Part shown: in pieces, positions 10,448 through 21,340 of the stretch | Position numbering within the stretch: position 1 is the first letter of the stretch | Layout: each line of letters begins with the position of its first letter | Assembly (NCBI RefSeq): GCF_030247195.1 | Contig: NC_080671.1 | Location: forward strand, 28,327,543 to 28,391,542 | Direction of reading: 5' to 3' | DNA length: 64,000 bases | From: Topomyia yanbarensis | Taxonomy: Eukaryota > Arthropoda > Insecta > Diptera > Culicidae | Made by a program: the position numbers and the translations under genes | Notes under the pieces: generated by a model | What the model saw: only the letters and a program-made list of their open reading frames with translations | Databases searched by the model: none | Told to the model about the DNA's origin: nothing

Positions 10448-11806
10448 ATGAACAAGTACAGCAGAAAGAAGATCAAAGGTGACGTCACCGAGGTGAACCG
10501 TCACCACCAACGACAAACTGCCACCAATAGCATAACGACGAAGCGACGAAAATATCGGCTACTAAACACGCGACTAAAGCTGCTGCCCAGCGTTCAGACA
10601 TGTTCGTATCTAACCCTGGGTCTGATTGTGTGCATTCAACTGCTGATGATGTCCACCGTGTTGCACTGTGCCAAAACCTTCTACATGCACTGGAATACGA
10701 CGAACAGCATATTCCGGATCGACAACACGGATCACATCATCGATGTGAATAAGGGCAATTCGGCCTTCGAGTACGATCAGGTTCATATCATCTGTCCGGT
10801 GTACGAGCCGGGAACCTTTGACAACGAGACGGAGAAGTACATCATCTACAATGTGTCGAAGGTGGAATATGAAACGTGCCGGATCACGAACCACGATCCA
10901 CGCATCATCGCGATCTGCGATAAACCGAACAAACTGATGTTCTTCACTATCACATTCCGGCCATTTACACCGCAACCCGGTGGTCTAGAGTTCCTACCAG
11001 GGAATGATTACTACTTCATCTCGACCTCGTCCAAGGACGACCTCCACCGGAGGATAGGCGGCCGATGTTCTACCAACAACATGAAGGTAGTATTCAAGGT
11101 ATGCTGTGCCGACGATCAGCACCCGCATCCAAACATAACGTCTAGTAATAATAATATTCCTTCGTCGACGTCGATCGACGGTGGCAGTTCACCGGGTGGC
11201 AACGGCAGCCCGGTCAGTGGTAGCAGCGGTGTATCGATCAACACCAACGCTAGCGGTTCGATGGATGGTTTCGATCCGTCGACGAGGCTACTGCCGTCTT
11301 CGACGGTGAATAGCAGCCAGGGCAACATCGTGCAGAGCACGGTTAACTGGCCGGTGTGGAACGGTGGCCAACAGCGACCAGTTCCGTCGACTCCATCGGT
11401 CAACAACAATAATGGCGGAAACGGTCGACACCAGCATCACTACACCCAATCGCCGCCGAGGACGGCGATTAACAACTACAACTACGGTGGCGGCAACAGT
11501 GGAAGCGGCTCTGGTGCTTATAGTAATAGTAATAATTATAATAATAACAACAATCCACCGTCCAATGCACATCAGAACAATAAGCCGACGAAGAAGACGA
11601 ACGAGTACGACAAACACCCGAACGAGGTCGTCAAGAACGAGGAACTCACCTACAACAACGCGGCCACGAGGACTAACCCCCGAGGTTTGCTAGGATTAAT
11701 AGTATTAGCGATCTGTCTGCATCTGCTGCCGTTGCTTTGTTCTCGCAGCAGCAGCAGTAGGCTAGGGGTAGCAGGGTTGCCAAATTCGTTGCCATTAACA
11801 AGATAG
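10448..11806 (+). CDS. Ephrin: Ephrin (Eph receptor ligand)
   Basis: Encodes a 452-residue ephrin, the cell-surface ligand of Eph receptor tyrosine kinases used in axon guidance and tissue boundary signalling. Residues 1-53 are basic and polar. Residues 54-75 are strongly hydrophobic and could be an internal signal or signal anchor, as in the Drosophila protein. The ephrin receptor-binding domain spans about 76-221. It has the four family cysteines (116, 144, 157, 207) in IICPVYEPG, ETCRITN, AICDKP and GRCSTNN, the FTITFRPFTP and GNDYYFISTS strands, and possible N-glycosylation at Asn83, 126 and 135. A low-complexity Ser/Asn/Gly-rich linker follows to about 405. A second hydrophobic stretch (413-431) and a short polar tail form a GPI-signal or membrane-anchor-like end. 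I chose the ATG at 10448 because the frame upstream has no other ATG. The whole coding sequence is in one uninterrupted block; splicing inside it cannot be excluded. Confidence 0.92.
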   Translation: MNKYSRKKIKGDVTEVNRHHQRQTATNSITTKRRKYRLLNTRLKLLPSVQTCSYLTLGLIVCIQLLMMSTVLHCAKTFYMHWNTTNSIFRIDNTDHIIDVNKGNSAFEYDQVHIICPVYEPGTFDNETEKYIIYNVSKVEYETCRITNHDPRIIAICDKPNKLMFFTITFRPFTPQPGGLEFLPGNDYYFISTSSKDDLHRRIGGRCSTNNMKVVFKVCCADDQHPHPNITSSNNNIPSSTSIDGGSSPGGNGSPVSGSSGVSINTNASGSMDGFDPSTRLLPSSTVNSSQGNIVQSTVNWPVWNGGQQRPVPSTPSVNNNNGGNGRHQHHYTQSPPRTAINNYNYGGGNSGSGSGAYSNSNNYNNNNNPPSNAHQNNKPTKKTNEYDKHPNEVVKNEELTYNNAATRTNPRGLLGLIVLAICLHLLPLLCSRSSSSRLGVAGLPNSLPLTR

Positions 11807-12290
11807 CACGGAAGCAGATTCCTTACGCGATGCTAATCATGACACACTAACACACACCCATATATACGAAAAAGTACACACATACAAGAAGACACATTTG
11901 TAATACGAGACTCTTGGATCTGTTTTAATGATTATTATTTGCTAGCTGGAGAAAGGGAGGGGATCGTTCCCAACTCCACCCACGAAACATTCAACGATAC
12001 TTGTAAAACAAGCAGGAGTCGAAGGCGTAAGTTGTATCCTTGTTCGTACATAGAGAGAGAGCAAAACCGAAAACAAATATCTAATAGTCCTTATAGTGTG
12101 TAGTAGTGAGTGATATTAATTTAAAGAAACAGAAAAAAACAACACACAACATGGAAGAAATCACACATTTTAATAGAGGTAAACCGAAGACTGAGAGATT
12201 TGACAGCGAGCGAAATGAAAATTTGGACGACATGACTGACCACCAAAAAAAAAAAAAACATCCTGTTTCACGAAAATAAAAAAAAAATGA
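11807..12290 (+). other. Ephrin 3' UTR with candidate polyadenylation signal
   Basis: AT-rich non-coding DNA follows the TAG at 11804-11806. An AATAAA hexamer lies at 12275-12280 within an A-rich stretch. It is the most likely end of the ephrin transcript, but the actual cleavage site cannot be read from sequence. Confidence 0.4.
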
Positions 12291-12461
12291 CCGGGAATCC
12301 GTTCCGATTGTTGATCCCGTATTTCGCAATTAGCGTGTATAGTTTCCAAGGATCATCGCACCTGATGCAAATTGCAATCGGCGTCCTTTGAACGATTCTT
12401 GGACCCGGGAACTTTTCGCCCAACAACGTTTTTCAAAAGATTTTTGGCATTTCAATTTCAG

Positions 12462-12683
12462 CCGGCGTACAACCAGACTGCTTCAAAAGAAGCAGTCGCT
12501 CGTACACTCGAGCAGACTCCGGCAGCCGACAATGATGATTTCGGCTGCAATTTTGCAATTAGAATTGCGGCTCCTGTACCGTGCTCTAACAGCGGTGGTT
12601 GGTCTCTCTATTCGGACAGGTTGCCAGATTAAAATTTGTGATACCGTGGAAATAGCAAGCGCGGGGGAGATGGAAGTCACACT
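12462..12683 (+). other. Candidate exon with strong splice signals
   Basis: A 222-bp segment is bounded by an acceptor-like CATTTCAATTTCAG (AG at 12460-12461) and a consensus donor GTAAGT (12684-12689). One forward frame stays open across the whole segment, from RRTTRLLQKK to GEMEVTL. The base composition is less AT-rich than the surroundings. I recognise no protein domain. It could be an exon of ephrin spliced past the 11.8-kb stop, an untranslated exon, or part of another gene whose remainder lies outside the window. Chance is not excluded. Confidence 0.35.
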
Positions 12684-12699
12684 GTAAGTAGTGCAGAGC

Positions 12700-13630
12700 T
12701 TGCTGTGTGTGTACGCTATGATACGGCATGCATGAGAGGGATTTAAATTTTTCGGATATATGCGCTTTCTTTTGTTTTGAAACTATTTTTTGTTATAGTT
12801 TTTTTTCGTGTTGGTTTGGAATGGGTTGCTGCGATTACGTTGAAGGTAGGCTGCCTGTCTGTCTGGCTGACGGTTCCGGTATCCGGGCATCTAGCCATCA
12901 GTTGGTTTGGTTGCCTATCAGTCAGCTATGATGGTAAGCGGTGGGTACCACGCTCTCCACGTGTGTTATCAAGTTTATGAGTGGCTGAACTTCCGTGTTC
13001 TCTCCACCGCTGCAGGCATGTTTCGGCATGTGGAGTGTTTTTATGTGTGTGGGTGATGTGCGTTTTTTTCGGGGCCCATGTAAAGTTTTAGGTTGGGAAA
13101 TTTTTGAATTAGTTGGTCCAAAATTATAATTGTTCGATTGATACTCTTTTGTGTCGTTTATCAGGGGTTCTTCTCTATGGACAGGATCTTATTTTACCGG
13201 ATGAGCAAAATGCAAACTGGTCGAAAATGACTCCAAACAAACGGTTTGACTGCAGTTAGGTTTCTCAAGAAATTTTTTTGGTTAATTTTGCATTGTTAAA
13301 GAAAACTGCCCGCATGAAAAACGGGAAGTAAAGTGGAAGAAAACTATTTACCTTCAAGATAGTAACAAAAAAAAAGATAGATACTCCAAAATAATTTTAC
13401 ATTTTCATTTCAGAACCAGTATAAAATCACTTCTTGGAACATGTGCATTTTCGAAATAAGGGCAAATTCTTGCCAAACGTCAACTTATATTTGTCACAAT
13501 TTGATGAGTTGTTTGAATATTCTAAAATTGGAGAATTACGAGCCCTAGCCTAGAAGTACAGCAAACACGTTTTTGATGATTTTCTATCTTAAAATTGAGT
13601 TTACCCACAAACAAAAATTGTTATCATTAA
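12700..13630. other. Unassigned non-coding DNA
   Basis: No gene or clear repeat can be supported. The first 400 bp is relatively GT-rich and the rest AT-rich. Confidence 0.3.
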
Positions 13631-13790
13631 CTCTTTCATGCTCAACTTTTTTCTAGTGCATATAGGGTTCCGAAATCATTTTTTTCATGAACATGGTGGG
13701 GTAAAGAAACCTGAAAAACTTTTCCTGTAAAGATAGATGCTTTCCTTGCAGTGCTAGAAGCCACTCAATTTTTGCTTTAAATGTTGATAT
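13631..13790 (-). repeat. TTAA-type MITE, copy 2a (terminal fragment, inverted)
   Basis: Begins directly after TTAA (13627-13630) with CTCTTTCATGCTCAACTTTTT. It follows the reverse complement of the distal end of the complete copy at 26391-26908 for about 160 bp, including AGTGCTAGAAGC. It lies in opposite orientation to copy 2b, so the two can pair. Confidence 0.7.
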
Positions 13791-13994
13791 TTCTTCGATA
13801 GTTTGCTATATTATTTAGGACTGATAAAAGCTATAAATTTAAATTTACAAACTTTTATCATTAACAGACTAAAAGTTAAAACTGTTTAAAAACTTTGTTG
13901 TTTATCAATAACATGGGCATTAAGGGGCTTACTTTCAAATCGTTTTTTCTACCCATCAGAGTCCATTATTCATCCTTGCTGATGTGTATGTGTA

Positions 13995-14465
13995 TTTCAT
14001 GACAATGTTGTTTATAAACAACAACGTTTTCAAACAGCTATAACTTTATGGTTAAATAAGATGTGAACACAGCAACAAGTAAGGTTGATAACTGTAGCTA
14101 TTACTCTTCATTTGAGCGCTAACAGTTATTAGAATTATCAGCAGAACCGAATTTATTGCAATTGAACTGACTGGACGTCATTGGAGCAGAGCCGCCAGTG
14201 ACAATCTCAGTTCACTTTGAAAAATGAAATTTTGATGTATCATCGATGTCTTGAAATATTTTTGAAAACTGTTTAAACCTATCAATTTAGACTGTCTTCG
14301 ACTACATTTTCCATGTAATTGGATTATTGTAAATATTCTGAGAGAATTACATTGAAGGTGAAGAATGAGCAGCTTCTAGCGCATGGCTAGAGAAGCACCA
14401 GTCTTGATCAACACAGATTTTTCGTGTTTCTAGACCCCAACAGTTTAAAGGAAAAATAAGGTTTA
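13995..14465 (+). repeat. TTAA-type MITE, copy 2b
   Basis: Matches the complete copy at 26391-26908 in the same orientation, from a TTCATGACAATGTTG head through AACAACGTTTTCAAACAGCTA to CCAACAGTTTAAAGGAAAAA. It is more diverged than the other copies and lacks the last 40-50 bp. Its distal part is complementary to copy 2a, giving a partial inverted repeat across 13631-14465. Confidence 0.7.
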
Positions 14466-15364
14466 AAGGAAAAAGAATACAAAATTTGTATAAATTTGCT
14501 TAGCGTAAATATGTAAAATATACAAACATCCTCCTTAACCAGTTTACGCTATTTTTTGTATTATGTCGCAGTAATTGAGCTTTGTAGCGAAATGCCAATC
14601 GAACCTCGCCAATGACACACAAAATTATAAAACTAGTACAATAAACTGCCTGTCAATTTACCATTTCCGGATTATTCTTTGCGCGAAGCATTTGTACATC
14701 GAAAATATTTCTCTATTGTACTAATTGCTTCGTAAAAATATTTATATATTCACTTGAATTCACTTGGATACTTGAAAACGGTGAAACTTTGGTTAAAGTG
14801 CTGATAAATGTGCTTTTTTGATCTAGTTCGCCCGGACTAGTTTGTGTTACCATTTTTTGGTTTTTGGATAACATTTCATCCTGGGACTACGATACCATGA
14901 TTCTCATGCTTATAGGCGATAGAATTACTTCACCAAAAAGTTTCCGGCTGTGAAGTGAAGAAAAATCAATAACCTGGAGGAAAATTAGTATTTTTTAGTT
15001 GAATTGTTTCAGTTGCTAGGGATTTTTAGGGGTCAAAGAGCTCACGGCGGAGCAAAATCCCGTGTGTAAAATATGCCCAATATCCCAAATAAAATACCCG
15101 AAGTGAAATTTGCGTGCCAAACGCTAGGACGCACTTCATATTTTCGATATGATCTATATTATTCGGAACGAAAAAAAATAAAATAAAATTGATAACAAGG
15201 TCGGTGGGTTATATCTGGAACATAACGTCATAGATCGACATAGGTTGGTCGGTACTGACAACAAGATTTAAAGAATGATAAATTTTAAGGAAGCATGCAT
15301 TTTTCAATTGTTTTGAAACTTATAATATTTACTTCATTTTTCTCGCTGCATATTTACTGACGCA
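14466..15364. other. Unassigned AT-rich DNA
   Basis: No gene, terminal repeat or transposase similarity could be supported. Confidence 0.3.
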
Positions 15365-15700
15365 ATTTAATAAATAAATAAAAATAAAGCCTAATGTGGC
15401 TACACCGCATTGCTTCAACTCGTGTGCTGTTAGACATCGCTCCACTCCGACGGACTTAAACTAATTCATACCGTCTATGATTGAGTAATCCGGACAAACG
15501 AGTGGATAACGAGTGGTTTGCTTGCGAGGGGCCGCCGCTTCCGACGGTTGGACTTGCCCCATAAGAGGCGCGTTTTGCAGCATTCTCAATGCAAGAGTCA
15601 TAAACCCCCCCCCTCTGTAACCGAAAATCAGAAGCACTACGCGAACTAATATCAATGTTGTCATGTAGAGCATCGAAAATAATCATAATGGTGGCATGAC
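15365..15700 (+). repeat. Interspersed repeat X, copy 1
   Basis: Starts with AATAAATAAATAAAAATAAA followed by GCCTAATGTGGCTACACC. It shares ordered blocks with 57725-58605 on the other strand: CGGACTTAAACTAATTCATA, GGTTTGCTTGCGAGGGGCC and the TAATGTGG head. Similarity fades after about 15560. The unit is non-coding, and whether it is a SINE, a retrotransposon end or a DNA element is not clear. Its second copy is split by a MITE. Confidence 0.6.
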
Positions 15701-15933
15701 AGCATTTTATTAGTCTACATTAAGATGCTCATACGACAAAAAGTGTGTTTTTACAATTTTTGATTTGACTTTTGTGCATCATTGACTACAGGATATTTCT
15801 GATTCTTAAAGTGATTACATAATAAATGTAAGTGGATTTAAATTCTTTGATTTAAGTCCTATAAAGTGCATCGATGAATTTAGTTCAACCTTTTTCATAT
15901 ATTTTTTAATTGCATCGTAATGAAAAATGACGC

Positions 15934-16516
15934 GGTGGGGCAAATCCGACCTCAAAATATTGGGGTAAATCCGACCGCTTTTTTGCTAGAAAAATTTTTA
16001 TTTATCAAATTGAAATATATTTTTATTGTTATTATTTATTATTTTTATGCAAAATGGTTCATAATTACAGACGAAAGACACAAAAACGTGATGATTATAG
16101 TATTCGTCGGGCAATTGCTCCGATGCAAATGGGAATATCATTACTTGCTACTGCTCGTCATTTTAGCATTCCAAGATTAATATTGAACTCCATTTTCTTC
16201 ATGTTACAATTCAATAACATAACATTCATTTATTTATCATTGAAAAACCATAAAATTTGAGTAATATCTGCACTTAAACAACCAAAAACATAGGGGGTCG
16301 GGTTTACCCCACCATTTTTGAAAACAGCAAAAATGAACAGTTTTGTAAAACGCTTGGGTCTCAAGATATTCCGAAGATATAAATAAAATGCTATATACGG
16401 AAGGTTACCCAGGAGTTCAGCTTTTAATTTGGTAGATAAAACGATTTGATCCGATGTAAAATGAGCATTTTACAGCCAAAACCATTTACTAGGTCGGATT
16501 TGCCCCACCTTACCCT
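15934..16516 (+). mobile_element. Pogo-like DNA transposon remnant
   Basis: A perfect 19-bp inverted repeat, GGTGGGGCAAATCCGACCT, bounds 15934-15952 and 16491-16509; the right end continues to CTTACCCTA. Between them lies a short frame from an ATG at 16054 reading MVHNYRRKTQKRDDYSIRRA and onward through ATARHFSIPRLILN. That is the pattern of the pipsqueak-type helix-turn-helix at the start of pogo/Tigger transposases. Only that N-terminal piece remains, with no DDE domain, so this is an internally deleted, non-autonomous derivative. The left end looks shorter than the right. A hAT-type foldback lies immediately to the right. Confidence 0.7.
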
Positions 16517-16524
16517 ATGTATAG

Positions 16525-17984
16525 TAGGGCATTGCAAAAAAAATTTTTTTTTTGAATTCTCAAAAGCCCCCCTCTCATATTGTGACAAATCTCAAAGTAA
16601 GCTCAGATGCCAAATTTCACATCATTTGGACAATTTTAGACCCCCGCCCACTTCGCTTGAAATTTTTTAAAATTGGTACTATGGGAAAATATGGAGGAAA
16701 AATACATTAAATACTATAACTTTTGAAGTAGTAATCAGAAAATTACAATTTAAACCTCTTTTGAAAGGAAATAATCTTAGTATTTGAATGGAGATATTTT
16801 TGTTTCTAGAAAAATAGGGGAAAATGGGATACTAGGTCATTTTGGCCCCAAAATCCCATATTTTTAATGATTTTTCTGTTCCGTGATGCAAATTATACTT
16901 ATTTTGTAGTTTTTCTAATGTGAAAAAGTCTCAGAAATCGATCGGAACCCTTTTGACCTTAGCCCGAATACGAGAAGTTGGGGTTATAGGGCTTTTTGTT
17001 ATTCATATTAAATTTTATCATTTTCTCATGCATATATCTCTATTATTCTTCAATCAATTTTCATAAAATGTAGCTTGGTGAATGTGTAAAATTCTGAGGA
17101 ATAAAACAAAAATAAAAACGTTAGAGGTAAAATTCAGAAACATCAACTTTTTGATATTTACTCTACAAATCTCATTTTTTTCATTATTTGTCCTAATACC
17201 TCACCTTCCCCTATTTTTCCAGGACTGAAACTTTTCTCATGTGATCCCTAAGCATATTTTACACTAAAAGTAGTAAATTAAATAAGAATTTTGTTGTGAA
17301 ATGGAGTTAATATGTGCAATTTTATGATAAAAATGTGAAATCGACACTATATGTCAGATAATTTGATATTCCTGAATTTTACCGGTAACGAATCTATTTT
17401 TGTTATAATCCTAAGGATTTTCCACGTTCAACAAGGTATAGTTTATGAAAATTGAGTGAAGAATAATAGAGATATATGCACGAGAAAATGAAGAAGTTTA
17501 ATATGAATGACAAAAGGCCATTTAACCCCAACTTCTCGTATTCGGACAAAGGTTAAAAAGGCTCCGATCGATTTTTGAGATTTTTTTACATTAGAAAAAC
17601 TACAAAATATGTATGATTTGCATCACGGAGTAGAAAAATCATTAAAAATATGGCATTTTGGGGCCAAAATGACCCAGTACCCCACTTTTCCCTATTTTCC
17701 TAGAAACAATAATATCTCCATTTAAATACTAAGATTTTTTCCTTTCAAAAGAGGTATAAATTATAATTTTCTGATTGCTACTTCAAAAGTTATAGCATTT
17801 AATGTATTTTTCCTCCATATTTTCCCATAGTACCAATTTTAAAAAATTTGAAGCGAAGTGGGCGGGGGTCTAAAATTGTCCAAATGATGTGAAATTTGGC
17901 ATCTGAGCTTACTTTTACATTTGTCACAATATGAGAGGGGGGGCTTTTGAGAACTTAAAAAAAAAATTTTTTTGCAATGCCCTA
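16525..17984. mobile_element. hAT-type foldback element with 8-bp target duplication
   Basis: The element is flanked by identical 8-bp direct repeats ATGTATAG at 16517-16524 and 17985-17992. It begins TAGGGCATTGCAAAA and ends with the exact inverse. The arms (about 16525-17165 and 17345-17984) stay complementary for roughly 640 bp with modest divergence, around a central spacer of about 180 bp. An 8-bp duplication and a TAGGG-type end are the pattern of hAT elements. It has no transposase. Short mirrored frames in the two arms (sharing CQISHHLDNFRPPPTSL) are by-products of the inverted repeat and not a gene. Confidence 0.9.
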
Positions 17985-17992
17985 ATGTATAG

Positions 17993-20108
17993 GTATGCCG
18001 AAAACGTTCAAGGAATTTCAGTGACTGAAAAGTTTTCTTTAACATTTAGATGGAATTTTTTGGATACATTTCGGTAACAAAAATGCTATATTTACTGCGT
18101 TGATTCTCGGTTTGCGTTCTTTACGACACGCCCCTCCAATTGTAAAAAAGTTATTCCACGCCGCACATTGGCGTGCACGGATTTCGAGCAGCAGTTCGTA
18201 GCCGCGAACCTACATGACCCAAAATGGCTGGCGCAGCTTTTGGAACGATTTTAATTGTTATATTGATAGTTAAATAACGAAAATACTTTTTAACAACGCT
18301 GTAATGATTTGAAACTGTGCCACAAGTTCGTGATGCAGATCCGGAATTCCAAATTTACGTTTTACAACTAGAATTTTTAATGCTAAAAGGTGACCTTTAA
18401 ATCAATTTTGCGTCGTAAATTACGAAAACTATGTCCAAAAAAAAACGTTTACTATTGTTTTAAAAACATGATTTGAGACTTTGCAGTCATTTGTTTATAT
18501 CTCATAAAAACATTCAATCGAGTTGGCAGACTTACAGTTCAAGAGGTAATTATCCGCTCTATCTTAAAATGTGTATATCGAAGGTAAATTTCTTAAAGAT
18601 TCAAGCGACCAAAGTTTAAAAAGCATATTTTAACATTACTCATTATTGAGTTCGATTTTGGTCGCTTGTAACCCTGAAAATTTTAACGTATGAAGCGTGC
18701 TTTCCCTGTAGCTCAATAAAGTTGAGCATGCTACGCTTTAACTTCGCGCCTCATCAGTATCTAGCACTGACTTGGCGCCAGATGAATCCATTTTCGATTT
18801 AACGTTTACTTGGCACTAAGTTAATGTCTGGTACTGATGAGATGATCTCAAAACGGTTACACGTAAATAATTTATCGACACAGCCAATTATCTCCAAGAA
18901 CCGCTTCTGTTTCATCCTGAACTTCGTAACGTTGTGCACAAACCGAAGGATTAACAATACGTGGCATGATCTTCGTAGTGCAAGAAATGGTTATGAAAGA
19001 TCCCGATCGCCACAGAAAAACCATAATATCAGAGTCGACAGCATTAAGCAGACTCACAGAAGCTGGATGTAAATAAAGGGGACTGTATTTGTAGATGATT
19101 ACAAAATAGTTCGGAAACAAAGTAGGATTCACGATGTTTGCTACTGTTTTTTGCTGGTCGCTATTCTTCTTCGAAGTTTATTTCTTTGTCGGTAGCGGTG
19201 CCGGTTATTGGTTTGGAGGCACTAGACGCAACTGTTGTTTAGTGAGTATTAGTCACTTTCTGATACGCAGTTGTTGGTTTAATAACCATTTGTAGTTAAG
19301 AATACCAGCGCAACGGTATCCACTTTTCTACAATCTGGGATATGTACTCGGTATCGTATTGTGTAGTCTGTCTATACGGGTATGTTGACGTTAACAGTCG
19401 ATTGTGTGCTACGCGATATTCTGCAAAACGAACGACTTTGTTTGGGGGAAAGTGCCCTTAAATAATTAGTACACTATATCTAACATCTCAATTCGCGTCC
19501 TAAATCATTGCGTCATAGCCCGAATAGCTGACATTACGGGATATTTCGAGAAGCCTACAACAACACAACTCTATTCAGATTCGATACAGTGCGTTGAAGT
19601 AATAATATTTTGCTACTGCAAAGTAGACAAAGCAACGTACGGGTAGATTTCATTATTTGCCGTACTGGTTACAACTGAGAAACTTTTAACTTTTGTTTTG
19701 AGCAATGTAATTATATAATACAAACTCGTTAGTTTCAAAAACCTGGAGAAGGTGTTCCGTACACTTAAATCTCAAAAAGAATTATTAGACAAATTTAAAT
19801 TCCACTATCGTTTGTATCTACGATAGTTACGAGTTTCAGTGGCTGTCTGAAATATGCCGCTGATGATGCTTACGAGTGGTTTTATGAAATACGCTTAATC
19901 TGTGGCAGACACAAGTGATAGTAGAATCTAAAATTCTAAATCTAAATTTATTCATTCATCCTCTGATACTGATTCCATTCGTCCGTATAACGGCACAGTC
20001 TCTCAACGGCCATACCCCAAGAACGCCTTACCGGATCGCGTAGTTGTACATCAACTTTTTTATCATCTACATACACGATTAAATAGATTCAAACGCTGTC
20101 ACACTCAA
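17993..20108. other. Mostly unassigned DNA with short inverted repeats
   Basis: No gene is supported. A small inverted pair lies at 18602-18672 (AAGCGACCAAA versus TTTGGTCGCTT). Near 18745-18840 there are two inverted copies of a CTCATCAGTA-type block, CACTAAGTTAATGTCTGGTA being the second. It resembles the repeats near 5290 and 43330. The rest shows nothing I can name. Confidence 0.35.
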
Positions 20109-20311
20109 CCCAAAAAAAAAATCATGGGTTTAAACACCATACAGCTCCTTAAAAAGACGATAAAATTGGACCGTGCCATATTTCACAACCACCAAAATAC
20201 CATCAAATGGCCTCAACAGCTCGTAAATAGTCCAAAATGTTGTTTTATGTGGGAGCTACCGAACCATGGACCATGAACATTGAGGTATAATGGGCTTTTC
20301 GTTTGCTCTGG
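20109..20311 (-). mobile_element. TA-MITE (CCCGAGCAAA ends), decayed copy
   Basis: On the minus strand it begins CCAGAGCAAACGAAAAGCCC. It follows the copy at 56614-56889 through GGCCATTTGATGGTATTTT and GGAGCTGTATGGTG, ending in an A-rich stretch that has replaced the inverted end. It is about 70 bp shorter than the full copy and no duplication is visible. Confidence 0.7.
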
Positions 20312-20779
20312 AAGTATTTTTTAAAGGTTGTTAAGCAAAACTAATTTTTGTTGGGGCATGTAAAACGTTCTCAATACTGACCATCTGATATATTGGAACT
20401 GGATAAAGGTGACTTGTGTAAGTTTATGATCAATTTGCTTCTTCAGCAACAGCTGTAGTAGCTAAATCGTGAAACTCTTAAATCCTGTAACTATCAACCA
20501 TAGCGAATCTATTACTCTATGGAATAGTTATGCTAGACTAGATTTGCGGCTTCCAAACGAAATATTTTACAAATAGTGTGACTACAGATAACAGACATTT
20601 ATGTTAGAACAAAATTTCCTTTAAAACCTGTGTAAACTTTCAAATTGATAAGCGTTGGAAATAAGTGTTTCACTATTGCATCTGCGAAACTGTTTGCTAC
20701 ACGCGTCTGACAGTTGCACTTAAACTGCATTACATCGATCACTGCGTATCTACAAACGTTTGCCAAACGTGTTTCAGTC

Positions 20780-21340
20780 GTCTGATTTATTCGAAATTTC
20801 AGTTTGTTGAGAAACTTCCTTTACTTCCGAACTCGTAGTATTATCTGTCACGAAAATGCTGGTTTTCTTGCCACAGGAACAGATACCTTGCCAAATCATA
20901 ATTTTTTCGTGATCTAATCGACGAAAAATTTGAGCAATGGAATTTGTTTGGAATCAGTTATCGCATAAGGCCAATCAAAACACTTCCATCGAGTTTCATC
21001 AGCAGCCTGGATTCAGGTCACTGTTTAATGGGTCGAGATATCTAAAATCTTAATTTACTTAATTGCTCGATATTTGCAACCTTCTCGAAGACGGATCCAC
21101 CGCCAAGTACAGCGATTGGAATTCTTTTTTATGCTAATGAAAACCGCAATTGACGATATGCTGTACCTTTTCGACACTTGGTTTTCACTTTACTGCGTAA
21201 TACGTCAAAAACAGCAACTTTTTTAACAACCTTTAAACCACTCATAGGTGGAAGTTGGTTAATGTTGACTATGTGTTTGAAGTGCACCGATTCTTGCGCA
21301 ATCAAAACCGCTGTAGTCAACTGAGTTCACAAAATCCATT
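20780..21340 (-). pseudogene. Tc1/mariner-type transposase remnant 1
   Basis: Read on the minus strand, fragments resemble the mosquito Tc1/mariner transposase type also seen at 29770-30690 and 60005-60345. Pieces include LKVVKKVAVFD, TKCRKGTAYRQL, DETRWKCF and, near 20870-20920, an equivalent of the IMIWQGICSCGKKT block. Stops and frameshifts separate the pieces, and only fragments of the catalytic domain survive. No inverted ends were identified. The assignment rests on short motifs shared with the clearer copies. Confidence 0.55.

Noticed and set aside
16446..18045. Two short proteins with nearly identical sequence on opposite strands
   Set aside because: They are mirror images produced by the two arms of the hAT foldback and have no domain or start context.
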